From JAWWAH01 sp033721415 (GTDB lineage: Bacteria; Patescibacteriota; Minisyncoccia; Spechtbacterales; 2-12-FULL-38-22): 12,261 bases of DNA. Where the stretch lies: the NCBI GenBank assembly GCA_033721415.1, contig JAWWAH010000030.1:1-12261 (forward strand), written 5' to 3'. The translations under genes were made by a program, and so were the position numbers. Position 1 is the stretch's first letter. Every line of letters begins with the position of its first letter. Shown here one piece after another: positions 1-6,300 of the stretch. The notes beneath the pieces are model-generated. The model had not been told where the DNA came from, did not search any database, and saw only the letters and a list, made by a program, of their open reading frames with translations.

Positions 1-18
1 CTTTAGCATGCCATGTAA

Positions 19-46
19 TTGACCACGAAGTATAATTTAATATACA
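19..46 (+). promoter_or_regulatory. Possible promoter of the secreted-protease operon
   Basis: TTGACC at 19-24 is followed after 16 bases by TATACA at 41-46, which would start transcription next to the ATG at 56. A perfect TATAAT at 31-36 is an alternative -10 without a good -35. The region is very A/T-rich, so the call is weak. Confidence 0.35.
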
Positions 47-55
47 ATTAAAATA

Positions 56-631
56 ATGTTTTTAAGTCCAAAGAAAATAACCATATTGATAATTGCTTTT
101 TTGAGCATGGGTGTTGTATCCTTATTTTTTGTTAGTTTTGAATCAGAGCAAAATGTTATTGTGGAGGCGTCTTCCCATAAGGATTCTTATTCGGTAGGTG
201 AGAATATTAAAATAGATATAACCTTGACTAATTTGGGTGATGACTCTGTATGTTTGAGCCAAAATGCTCAAGGAAATATTAAGTTTTTATCTTTTACTAG
301 GGATGGAGAAGTTGTAGAGCAACGTACAGTGCACTCTGAGTTTTTGGAGGCACTTTCTGAGCTAGTAAAAGCGGACCTAGAAGAAGTTGCACCAGGGGAT
401 AATATGACCATTGATATTAAGAGTTCAAATGATCCGGGATTAGGGTCTGAGACTTTACACACCTCTCAAGTAGATGGGATTGCAGCCACAACCACTTTTT
501 ATAGCATCGAAGAACCTGGTAACTATGAGGTAATAGTTGCATATGAGTATCCTGGGGAACCTTCCGATACATGTCCTAATGTTTTTGAGGGAGAAACAAA
601 CACAGCCATAGTGGAATTTATGGTTAATTAA
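56..631 (+). CDS. Membrane-anchored or secreted beta-sandwich protein, unknown function
   Basis: The 191-residue product begins with lysines (KK at 6-7) and a hydrophobic stretch at about 8-27 that looks like an uncleaved signal anchor; there is no clear signal peptidase site. The rest resembles one Ig-like beta-sandwich domain: a SYSVGENIKIDITLTN strand pattern at 44-59, a VAPGD turn at 111-115 and a PGNYEVIVAYEY strand at 154-165. This layout recalls extracellular domains of the BsuPI (proteinase inhibitor) type, but the match is only by eye. Cys66 and Cys173 could form a disulfide outside the cytoplasm. The ATG has no Shine-Dalgarno sequence. The stop is only nine bases before the metallopeptidase gene, so the two are probably co-transcribed and may act together. 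Specific function unknown. Confidence 0.8.
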   Translation: MFLSPKKITILIIAFLSMGVVSLFFVSFESEQNVIVEASSHKDSYSVGENIKIDITLTNLGDDSVCLSQNAQGNIKFLSFTRDGEVVEQRTVHSEFLEALSELVKADLEEVAPGDNMTIDIKSSNDPGLGSETLHTSQVDGIAATTTFYSIEEPGNYEVIVAYEYPGEPSDTCPNVFEGETNTAIVEFMVN

Positions 632-640
632 ATATATCAG

Positions 641-1552
641 ATGAAGCTTCCTATTAGAAAATTAAATAAAAGTTTATTGGCAATCTCAATTTTTATTGCA
701 AGCTTTCTTATTTTTACCCCTAGCGCAGATGCAAGTATTGTGATTGAGGGTAGCCTAGAATTTACTGATGAGGTTAACGATTGTTTAAATACTTACAGAG
801 ATGCTCCCGGTGTTGTTGGTGATGCAATAAAAGAATTAGAAAACTCAGAAAACGAGCACAAGATAATAAATAGTCCTGACTGGAATAATACATCGAATAA
901 TTTGGAGGAGGCGACAGGTGGTTCTGGAAGTGGCACCGTGACGAGAGTAGATAGCGAAAAATTGCAGGAATACGTGGAAAGGATAGAATCACTAAAAGAT
1001 AAAGATTTCTGTACAGCATTATTACATGAGCTATATCATGCGCTTGATGCAGATAGAGGAACGCGTACTGCCCATTCACATACAATAGATGATGTGAAGC
1101 GAAATGAGGTAGAAGCAACCTTGTTTCAGAACTTTGTACATGCAATACGGGGCGTTCCTCCGCGTACAACATATGGAGGAGAAGATATTTCTGAACATGT
1201 TGTAATAGGAGGTAATGAAACAGAAGAAGCCGAGGAAGAATCCCCGGGAGAAGAAGATGAAGAACAACCAGAGAACACAGAAAATGAAACAGAGACAAGC
1301 GTTAGTTTAGATTTCAAACATGTAAAACCCAGCGAATATAGCGAAGTTTATGCTACAGTTAAAACTTATCCTGGAGCTACTGTGGATATAGTATTAGATG
1401 GTCCGGGGGTGGACAGCCAACTGGAACAGAGCGAAACAGCAGATAGTGATGGTCTTGTTAGCTTTACATGGCGTATTGTTTCTTTCGGTACTTATACAGC
1501 AAGCGGAACAGCTGCTGGCGACAGCTTTAGTTCGAGCATAGATGTTTATTAG
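641..1552 (+). CDS. Secreted zinc metallopeptidase, M91/NleD-like, with Ig-like C-terminus
   Basis: The 303-residue protein has a Sec signal peptide (basic residues 2-9, hydrophobic 12-26, likely cleavage after ADA at 29-31). The catalytic region holds HELYHALD at 129-136, an HExxH zinc site with His129, Glu130 and His133. Downstream, NEVEA at 155-159 offers acidic candidates for a third ligand, followed by GVPPRTTYGG at 171-180. An HExxH followed by an acidic segment and a G-x-P-x-R-x-x-Y-like motif is what I recall of the M91 (NleD effector) family; this is recognition by eye. A highly acidic, low-complexity linker (about 192-218) leads to a C-terminal beta-rich domain (about 220-303) resembling bacterial Ig-like repeats, perhaps for surface binding. 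No C-terminal anchor is visible, so it is probably released or held by the tail. Cys48 and Cys124 may pair. Substrate unknown; a host or neighbour protein is inference. Confidence 0.82.
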   Translation: MKLPIRKLNKSLLAISIFIASFLIFTPSADASIVIEGSLEFTDEVNDCLNTYRDAPGVVGDAIKELENSENEHKIINSPDWNNTSNNLEEATGGSGSGTVTRVDSEKLQEYVERIESLKDKDFCTALLHELYHALDADRGTRTAHSHTIDDVKRNEVEATLFQNFVHAIRGVPPRTTYGGEDISEHVVIGGNETEEAEEESPGEEDEEQPENTENETETSVSLDFKHVKPSEYSEVYATVKTYPGATVDIVLDGPGVDSQLEQSETADSDGLVSFTWRIVSFGTYTASGTAAGDSFSSSIDVY

Positions 1553-1581
1553 GTTGTCACCATAAATACTATTGTAAAAAA

Positions 1582-1830
1582 ATGGGTTTTTATCTCGTTG
1601 TTATAGTTGGAGCCCTCTTAATACCCCTCTTAACTAAAGCACCCTGGACATTAGGTGATTTTATTGTTGCAGGGGTATTACTTGTTATTTTTTCCTTGTT
1701 TTACGAATTTGCTAGGGCAAAAATAAGCAACCCAAAGAGCCTTATTATTACAAGTATCTTTTTAGTTATAGTATTTTTATATATCTGGGCAGAGCTTGCT
1801 GTTGGTGTTTTTACAACTTGGGGCAGTTGA
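1582..1830 (+). CDS. Small membrane protein with three predicted helices
   Basis: The 82-residue product is almost entirely hydrophobic, with helices at about 3-18, 26-44 and 53-75. It resembles a widespread family of short bacterial membrane proteins with a TLGDFIVAGVLL-like motif (residues 23-34 here) and a second half ending in an ELAVG segment (71-75). No function is known to me. It lies 29 bases after the metallopeptidase with no visible terminator between them, so it is probably the last gene of that operon. The ATG follows a run of A residues and lacks a Shine-Dalgarno sequence. Confidence 0.75.
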   Translation: MGFYLVVIVGALLIPLLTKAPWTLGDFIVAGVLLVIFSLFYEFARAKISNPKSLIITSIFLVIVFLYIWAELAVGVFTTWGS

Positions 1831-1853
1831 TAAAATATAGAAAAGATTACTGG

Positions 1854-1881
1854 TTGACAGTATACCCCTATGGGGTATACT
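1854..1881 (+). promoter_or_regulatory. Promoter of the DUF3105-rhodanese operon
   Basis: A consensus -35 TTGACA at 1854-1859 is separated by 16 bases from TATACT at 1876-1881, a near-consensus -10. The transcript would start near 1888 and have a leader of about 43 bases before the ATG at 1931. The spacer and -10 are occupied by a perfect inverted repeat, so a bound repressor would block RNA polymerase. Confidence 0.75.
1860..1880. promoter_or_regulatory. CsoR/CstR-type operator, perfect inverted repeat
   Basis: Arms GTATACCCC (1860-1868) and GGGGTATAC (1872-1880) are exact reverse complements around a TAT centre. C4/G4 tracts flanked by ATA/TAT are characteristic of operators of the CsoR family (copper-sensing CsoR, persulfide-sensing CstR and relatives). 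It fills the space between the -35 and -10 boxes, the classic repressor position. No CsoR-family gene lies in this window. The downstream rhodanese favours persulfide; copper is equally possible. Confidence 0.75.
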
Positions 1882-1930
1882 AGGTAATAGGTTTATTAAA
1901 ATTAATTAAACAATAAAATAAAAGTTATTT

Positions 1931-2545
1931 ATGAGCAAAGAAGCTTACGAGCAAAAAAAGAGAGAAAGATTAAAAAAGAAAGAAGAAAAAAAACGCAAAG
2001 CGAAACAAGAAAAAATTAAAAGTAATTTAACTACTTATATCAGCATAGCCTTGGTGTTGATCGTGGTTGTTTTTGGTATTTATTGGTTAGTAGATAGTTC
2101 AAAGCCCACTGGGGAAGATTTTAGCCAGAAGATTGAGATTATGGAAGAGAGTCATATTGCTCCAGGAAGTGTTTTACCTGAGTACAACTCTAATCCTCCT
2201 ACATCAGGACCACATTATACTCAAACTGCCGAAGCTGGATATCGAACTGAAGAAATAGAGGATCAATATATAATTCATAATTTAGAGCACGGAGATATAT
2301 GGATATCTTATAAGCCAAGTGTTAGTAGCGAAGTTAAAGAAGCTTTAAAGCAGTTTGATCACGTAAAAGTTATTATAACTCCACGAGAAGCTAATGATAT
2401 GGACATAGCTATTGCTGCTTGGGGAAGGTTAGATAAATTTAACCTAGAAAATGACGAGCTGCCAGTACAGCGCATAAATGATTTTATAGCACGTTACGCT
2501 AATCAAGGTCCTGAAAAAATTCCTGGAAAAAGTCAGGGAATATAA
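1931..2545 (+). CDS. DUF3105 family protein, membrane-anchored
   Basis: The 204-residue protein starts with a very basic, probably helical cytoplasmic segment (1-30, mostly Lys, Glu and Arg), then one membrane helix at about 35-53, then an extracytoplasmic DUF3105 domain (about 72-200). The family signature is clear in NSNPPTSGPHY (86-96) and HNLEHG (116-121). His75, His95, His116, His120 and His144 are in or near the motifs and could form a metal site; that is my inference, since the family has no established reaction that I know of. It is the first gene after the CsoR/CstR-type operator and shares a transcript with the rhodanese, which suggests a role in copper or reactive-sulfur handling at the envelope. 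The start is ATG without a Shine-Dalgarno sequence. Confidence 0.88.
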   Translation: MSKEAYEQKKRERLKKKEEKKRKAKQEKIKSNLTTYISIALVLIVVVFGIYWLVDSSKPTGEDFSQKIEIMEESHIAPGSVLPEYNSNPPTSGPHYTQTAEAGYRTEEIEDQYIIHNLEHGDIWISYKPSVSSEVKEALKQFDHVKVIITPREANDMDIAIAAWGRLDKFNLENDELPVQRINDFIARYANQGPEKIPGKSQGI

Positions 2546-2564
2546 AGTAATGGATAACTAAACC

Positions 2565-3005
2565 ATGAACAACAAATATTTTTTAATTGGTGTTATCGGT
2601 ATCATTGTTGCAGGGGTATTCTATTTGACAAGCAGTGTAACACTTTCTCCGGAAGATGATTCGTCTGAATCTGTTGATTATGTTTCTGTTTCTTCTGAAG
2701 AACTTGAAAAAATGCTTGAAAATAAGGATTTTGTATTTATAGATGTGCACACCCCAGAACAAGAACATATACCAAGCACAGATTTCATGATACCTTTTGA
2801 TGAGGTTGATAAAATTGAATCTGTTATAGACAACAAAGATCAAAAAGTAGTTTTGTATTGCAGGTCCGGATCAATGAGTAAAATTGCAGCAAATGAATTA
2901 GTTGAGCGTGGATATACAAATATATACGAGTTGAATAACGGAATGAACGAATGGGGCGCAAAAGGCAATAACACTGTTCCAAAAGGAAGTATAGAAACTC
3001 TTTAA
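2565..3005 (+). CDS. Membrane-anchored single-domain rhodanese (sulfurtransferase)
   Basis: The 146-residue product has an N-terminal hydrophobic segment (about 5-23) that acts as an anchor or signal, a short acidic linker, and one rhodanese domain (about 38-132). The active-site loop is CRSGSMS with Cys99 as the persulfide-forming residue; VFIDVHTPEQ at 57-66 and the GMNEWGAKG end at 126-134 are further family landmarks. Rhodaneses of this type transfer sulfane sulfur to a thiol acceptor. With the membrane segment, the domain is probably extracytoplasmic like PspE. The gene follows DUF3105 by 19 bases in the operon headed by the CsoR/CstR-type operator; rhodaneses are well-known targets of CstR. 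The unit ends at the terminator at 3025. There is no convincing Shine-Dalgarno sequence. Confidence 0.92.
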   Translation: MNNKYFLIGVIGIIVAGVFYLTSSVTLSPEDDSSESVDYVSVSSEELEKMLENKDFVFIDVHTPEQEHIPSTDFMIPFDEVDKIESVIDNKDQKVVLYCRSGSMSKIAANELVERGYTNIYELNNGMNEWGAKGNNTVPKGSIETL

Positions 3006-3024
3006 ATTGTAAGGTAAAAAAAAA

Positions 3025-3054
3025 CTTAAAAACCCCTTATTAGGGGTTTTTAAG
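3025..3054 (+). terminator. Intrinsic terminator after the rhodanese
   Basis: A perfect 12-bp stem (CTTAAAAACCCC at 3025-3036 with its complement at 3043-3054) closes a six-base loop. The U-run is inside the descending arm rather than after it, and an A-run precedes the stem, so it may work on both strands. Confidence 0.8.
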
Positions 3055-3070
3055 TAGGACTAGCAAGGGG

Positions 3071-3099
3071 TTGACTTTTGGTTTATTTTAGTTTATTTT
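3071..3099 (+). promoter_or_regulatory. Promoter of the TPM-like/LemA-like unit
   Basis: TTGACT at 3071-3076, a 17-base spacer and TATTTT at 3094-3099 give a plausible promoter just after the preceding terminator. The leader would be about 30 bases and include the strong Shine-Dalgarno sequence at 3125. Confidence 0.5.
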
Positions 3100-3124
3100 T
3101 ATAGCGGTACCTTGAGAGTGAAAT

Positions 3125-3130
3125 AGGAGG
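3125..3130 (+). promoter_or_regulatory. Strong Shine-Dalgarno sequence deciding a TTG start
   Basis: AGGAGG is a full anti-16S match, six bases before TTG at 3137. It favours TTG over the in-frame ATG at 3158, which is 27 bases away from it. Confidence 0.8.
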
Positions 3131-3136
3131 TCAACT

Positions 3137-4549
3137 TTGTTTACTCTTGCAGCTTCAATGGTTGGTTTAGTGCTTTTGGCCGGTTTGATTATCAAGTTTA
3201 CATTAGACTACAACAATAGCGTTATGGAGATAACGTGGTCAGAGTTTTTGATAGGAGCATGTGTTACATTGTTTCTTATCGCTCCAGTGACTACATGGGT
3301 TGGCTTTAGTGTAGCAAAAAGCAATGCACTTAGTTTTAATGAATACTGGAATGGTTTTGAACTGAGTACAGACTGGGAAAGAACGACTTGTACTCGCGAT
3401 GGTCCATGCAGACGTGAGTATGATTGCGATCCATATATTCACGTTCATACAAGTACGGATTCTGAAGGTAATGTTACAACCTCTAATCATACACATTACC
3501 ATTCTTGCCCATATACAACAGAAGAGTGGACGTTCACGATTGATACCACCTTGGGTGAATATGTTCCAGGTAACCACTGGCTACCTACAAATCCTGATAG
3601 TCATCGCTGGCGAGCAAGCAAGCCGGTTCCAGCTGGCATTCCATCGGGAATTCCTGAGCTTTGGGCAGAAGCTAATCAGCGGGTAGAGATTGGAGAGCCG
3701 GGACCTGTAACAAGACGTATGCCCTATGATAACTATATTCTTGCTTCTGATAAAAGCATTCTAAAAGAATTTAGTTCAAAGATTAATGAGTATATAGAAG
3801 AAGGACTTTTGCCAGATGTAGCACATAATGTACATACATCCTATTATGCGGATAAAGTTTCTTTTGTAGGCGTTTCTCCTGACAATGAAGAAGAATGGCA
3901 AACTTCCTTAATGTATCTCAATGCAGCACTCGGTACGACACTTCAAGGTGACTTGCATTTGGTAGTTGTACGTGATGCAAAGATTAATGGAGAGCCGGAT
4001 GATTACATTCGGGCTCTAAAAGCTTATTGGTCTAACCCAGAAGTATTTGGTGACGACGCAATAAGTAAAAATTCCATTATTGTAGCTGTGGGCACGGAAG
4101 ACGGTAAGACTGTTTCCTGGGCCCGCGCGACAACAGGAATGCCTATAGGCAATGAACACATGGCTCTAGCCGTAAAGAATCAACTTCCTGGTACACCCCT
4201 TACACCTGAAGATGTAATAGGAAATGTAGATAGTGAATTCTACACAGAGACTAACGATGATGGAACTAGTGAGATAGATGCTCGAGGTGTAATACATGGA
4301 GAAGGTGAGCTTGAGAGAATACTTTGGGGTATGGATAACCCTGATACTCGGTTTAAACGTGTTTCCATGTCGGGCACAGATGAAGACGATGTTGGTGGAG
4401 GATTCCTTTATCTTGATGCTGAGATTCAGCCCTCTACAGGGCAAAGAATCTTGATTCTTGTTATAGGCTTTATACTATCTATGTCTGCATGGATTTTCGG
4501 CGCAGTTTCCGGAACTCGTTATCGAAGAAATAGAGGCGTAAGTTACTAA
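3137..4549 (+). CDS. TPM-like domain membrane protein with Cys/His-rich insert
   Basis: The 470-residue protein has membrane helices at about 3-20, 37-60 and 437-459, with a large domain between that should face outward if the basic C-terminus (RYRRNR, 461-466) is inside. Residues about 205-345 look like a divergent TPM domain: a helix, a YIRALKAYW segment (290-298) and SIIVAVGTEDGKT (313-325) followed by a GMPIGNE turn, the order seen in TPM proteins. A Cys/His-rich stretch at 85-124 (Cys85, 91, 97, 124; His102, 104, 118, 120, 122) is unusual and could bind metal. The following gene encodes a LemA-like protein, and TPM and LemA proteins are commonly neighbours, which supports the assignment. 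TTG start with AGGAGG six bases upstream. Function unknown; envelope maintenance is a guess. Confidence 0.75.
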   Translation: MFTLAASMVGLVLLAGLIIKFTLDYNNSVMEITWSEFLIGACVTLFLIAPVTTWVGFSVAKSNALSFNEYWNGFELSTDWERTTCTRDGPCRREYDCDPYIHVHTSTDSEGNVTTSNHTHYHSCPYTTEEWTFTIDTTLGEYVPGNHWLPTNPDSHRWRASKPVPAGIPSGIPELWAEANQRVEIGEPGPVTRRMPYDNYILASDKSILKEFSSKINEYIEEGLLPDVAHNVHTSYYADKVSFVGVSPDNEEEWQTSLMYLNAALGTTLQGDLHLVVVRDAKINGEPDDYIRALKAYWSNPEVFGDDAISKNSIIVAVGTEDGKTVSWARATTGMPIGNEHMALAVKNQLPGTPLTPEDVIGNVDSEFYTETNDDGTSEIDARGVIHGEGELERILWGMDNPDTRFKRVSMSGTDEDDVGGGFLYLDAEIQPSTGQRILILVIGFILSMSAWIFGAVSGTRYRRNRGVSY

Positions 4550-4574
4550 TAAAAACCCCTTCAGACACCGAAGA

Positions 4575-4587
4575 CGAGCAAGGCTCG
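4575..4587 (+). other. Small RNA hairpin next to a ribosome binding site
   Basis: CGAGC (4575-4579) and GCTCG (4583-4587) form a five-pair GC-rich hairpin with an AAG loop, ending one base before the Shine-Dalgarno sequence at 4589-4594. It may keep the site open or tune translation between the two genes. Confidence 0.4.
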
Positions 4588-4588
4588 G

Positions 4589-4594
4589 AAAGGA
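4589..4594 (+). promoter_or_regulatory. Shine-Dalgarno sequence deciding a GTG start
   Basis: AAAGGA lies six bases before GTG at 4601, better placed than for the in-frame ATG at 4607. Confidence 0.6.
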
Positions 4595-4600
4595 CGCAAA

Positions 4601-5251
4601 GTGACAATGACCAATAAGCAGAGATGGGTAGCAATAGTATCAGTAGTTCTAGTAGGAGTATTAGTAGTTATTTTGTCTCTTTATGGGTGGGTTAATGGTG
4701 TTCGTAATACTGCCATCTCTTTTGAGAGACAACTTACATCACAGTATCTCTCCAATCAGAACAATCTTTCTGCCTACATTTCCGGATTCTATGAGCAGGT
4801 TTCAGTAGCAGAAACTCAGAGCGATGTTCTTAACGATATTCTACTGGATGCGGTTAAGGGACGCTATGACTCTGAGCAGGGCGGATTCGATGTAGACTCA
4901 GCGTTATTTTCTGCAGTTGTTGAGGCCTATCCTGAGGCAAGTGCTCAGGAGCTTCTAGCTAACTGGGGCAAGATTCAGGATTATATTACCGCAGGACGTG
5001 AGAGTTATAAAAATGTTCAGGACATGCTCTTGGACCAGCTTCGTGCTTATGATACGTGGCGAGAACAAGGCTTTGTTAGGAGTATTGTTGTTTCTAGTCT
5101 TGGGTTCCCAAGTCATCGCTTGGAAGCAAGGGTTGGAGATAACACTTACTACGGCCTTCAGGCCAGAGATAGGATGTATAGAATTGTTCTTACCAGTGAT
5201 GCTCTTAGAGCATACGAGGAAGGAACCATGGATCCACTTGAAGTACCTTAA
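4601..5251 (+). CDS. LemA-like membrane protein
   Basis: The 216-residue product has one N-terminal membrane helix (about 10-29) and a long mostly helical region. Family landmarks of LemA are present in order: a helix right after the membrane that begins RNTAISFERQ (35-44), EAYPEASAQELL (108-119), a QDYITAGRESYKNVQ helix (126-140) and a closing FPSHRLEA segment (169-176) corresponding to the FP...I.A end of LemA. The first helix is divergent, so I call it LemA-like. LemA proteins are membrane proteins with an external helical bundle and no settled function. It is the second gene of a unit with the TPM-like protein; the gap is 51 bases and includes a small hairpin. GTG start with AAAGGA. This stretch looks more GC-rich than its downstream neighbour (29 of 60 bases at 4861-4920 against 15 of 60 at 5821-5880, hand counts of single lines). 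Confidence 0.75.
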   Translation: MTMTNKQRWVAIVSVVLVGVLVVILSLYGWVNGVRNTAISFERQLTSQYLSNQNNLSAYISGFYEQVSVAETQSDVLNDILLDAVKGRYDSEQGGFDVDSALFSAVVEAYPEASAQELLANWGKIQDYITAGRESYKNVQDMLLDQLRAYDTWREQGFVRSIVVSSLGFPSHRLEARVGDNTYYGLQARDRMYRIVLTSDALRAYEEGTMDPLEVP

Positions 5252-5275
5252 ATAATTTCACTCGTATATTATATT

Positions 5276-5306
5276 AAAAGCATGCCATAGGCATGCTTTT
5301 TTCTTT
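5276..5306 (+). terminator. Intrinsic terminator after the LemA-like gene
   Basis: An 11-bp perfect stem (AAAAGCATGCC at 5276-5286, complement at 5290-5300) with an ATA loop is followed by a T-rich run to 5306. Confidence 0.9.
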
Positions 5307-5329
5307 TGAATATTTCTTGGTAATAAAGA

Positions 5330-5338
5330 TGATATACT
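5330..5338 (+). promoter_or_regulatory. Extended -10 promoter of the DUF1295 gene
   Basis: TGATATACT has the TGn extension plus TATACT at 5333-5338. No good -35 is visible. Transcription near 5345 would give a leader of about 18 bases. Confidence 0.55.
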
Positions 5339-5362
5339 GTTAATATATTATTTAATATAAAT

Positions 5363-6136
5363 ATGGATAATATTTTTATTACAACATTTGCTATAAGCAT
5401 GCTTACTCAAGCAGTGTTCTTTGTTTTTGCTGCAAAATTTAAAACTGACAAGGTTACAGATCTTTCTTATAGTCTTACTTTTATATTTATAGCAATCTAT
5501 TTAATGATTTATGGGAGTGTTAGAGATATATTTTCTATAATAATAGCGATAGCTGTGGTGAGTTGGGGCATGAGGCTTGGAACCTATCTTTTTATACGCA
5601 TTTTAAAGATGAAAAAAGATTCGCGTTTCGATGAAATACGTGAGGATTTTTGGCGTTTTGCGAAGTTCTGGTTTTTGCAGGGGATAACTGTATGGGTGGT
5701 AATGTTACCGATTATAACTTTTTTTGGATCTAACCATAGTGGCATCTCTGTGAAGTTATTTTCAGTTGGAATTTCAATATGGCTTTTTGGTTTAATATTT
5801 GAAACAATAGCAGATTTTCAAAAATATAGCTTTATTCAAAATTCTAAAAATAGAGGGCAATGGATAAATGTAGGATTATGGAAATATTCAAGACATCCCA
5901 ATTATTTTGGTGAAATAACTTGCTGGTGGGGATTATTTATTGCAGCCTCATCAGCGTTTTCTGGACTAGAATTCGCTTCTGTGATTGGCCCGATTTTTAT
6001 AACTGCAATGATTCTTTTTGTAACGGGTCTACCACCCCTAGAAAAGAAAGCAGATAAAATGTTTGGCGATAAATCTGGATACGCTGAATATAAAAAGAAT
6101 ACGAGCATATTGATACCATTACCTAGCAATAAATGA
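5363..6136 (+). CDS. DUF1295 family integral membrane protein
   Basis: The 257-residue protein has about six membrane helices and belongs to the DUF1295/steroid 5-alpha-reductase-like group. Landmarks are WGMRLGTYLFIRI (68-80), the family signature GLWKYSRHPNYFGE (171-184), GLPPLEKKADKMFG (222-235) and YAEYKKNTSILIPLP (240-254). Relatives include isoprenylcysteine methyltransferase and sterol or fatty acyl reductases, whose C-terminal part binds SAM or NADPH; the RHPNYFGE motif is part of that region. The substrate cannot be told from sequence. It is a single-gene unit between terminators at 5276 and 6230. ATG start without a Shine-Dalgarno sequence. Confidence 0.92.
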   Translation: MDNIFITTFAISMLTQAVFFVFAAKFKTDKVTDLSYSLTFIFIAIYLMIYGSVRDIFSIIIAIAVVSWGMRLGTYLFIRILKMKKDSRFDEIREDFWRFAKFWFLQGITVWVVMLPIITFFGSNHSGISVKLFSVGISIWLFGLIFETIADFQKYSFIQNSKNRGQWINVGLWKYSRHPNYFGEITCWWGLFIAASSAFSGLEFASVIGPIFITAMILFVTGLPPLEKKADKMFGDKSGYAEYKKNTSILIPLPSNK

Positions 6137-6229
6137 ACAAAAAATTACCGTAAATGATAAGATGCAAGAAGGGTATATGTATGAACTTGTAGAGCTAATG
6201 AAAGGTTGAATACAAACAAATATCTTTAG

Positions 6230-6258
6230 GCATCTCTGGTTGTCAGAGGTGTTTTTTT
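6230..6258 (+). terminator. Intrinsic terminator after the DUF1295 gene
   Basis: A stem of about nine pairs (6230-6238 with 6244-6252, two G-U pairs) with a GTTGT loop runs into seven T residues at 6252-6258. Confidence 0.85.
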
Positions 6259-6259
6259 G

Positions 6260-6268
6260 TGGTATTTT
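6260..6268 (+). promoter_or_regulatory. Extended -10 promoter of the 6301 gene
   Basis: TGGTATTTT begins two bases after the T-run of the preceding terminator. A start near 6275 would leave about 26 bases of leader including the AGGGG site. Confidence 0.45.
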
Positions 6269-6290
6269 CTTAATAACGCTCGCGAAAGAC

Positions 6291-6295
6291 AGGGG
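6291..6295 (+). promoter_or_regulatory. Shine-Dalgarno sequence deciding a GTG start
   Basis: AGGGG lies five bases before GTG at 6301 and supports that start; there is no ATG nearby in frame. Confidence 0.55.
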
Positions 6296-6300
6296 TTTAC

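Noticed and set aside
5..14. A ten-base match (AGCATGCCAT) to the terminator at 5279-5288
   Set aside because: Ten-base repeats are expected by chance in 12 kb, and the copy at the window start lacks the second hairpin arm.
774..1298. A 174-codon open frame on the minus strand inside the metallopeptidase gene
   Set aside because: It is antisense to a gene with a signal peptide and HExxH motif, has no promoter or ribosome site, and its translation is Leu/His-rich as expected for a shadow frame.
3070..3135. GTTGAC and GTCAAC as an inverted repeat flanking the TPM-like gene leader
   Set aside because: Six-base arms 54 bases apart are expected by chance; the first is better explained as part of the -35 box.
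4998..5255. An 85-codon + strand frame overlapping the end of the LemA-like gene
   Set aside because: It is in another frame inside a well-supported gene and has no ribosome binding site.
6162..6209. A 15-residue open frame in the gap after the DUF1295 gene
   Set aside because: No Shine-Dalgarno sequence, very short, and the gap is otherwise explained by the terminator and next promoter.
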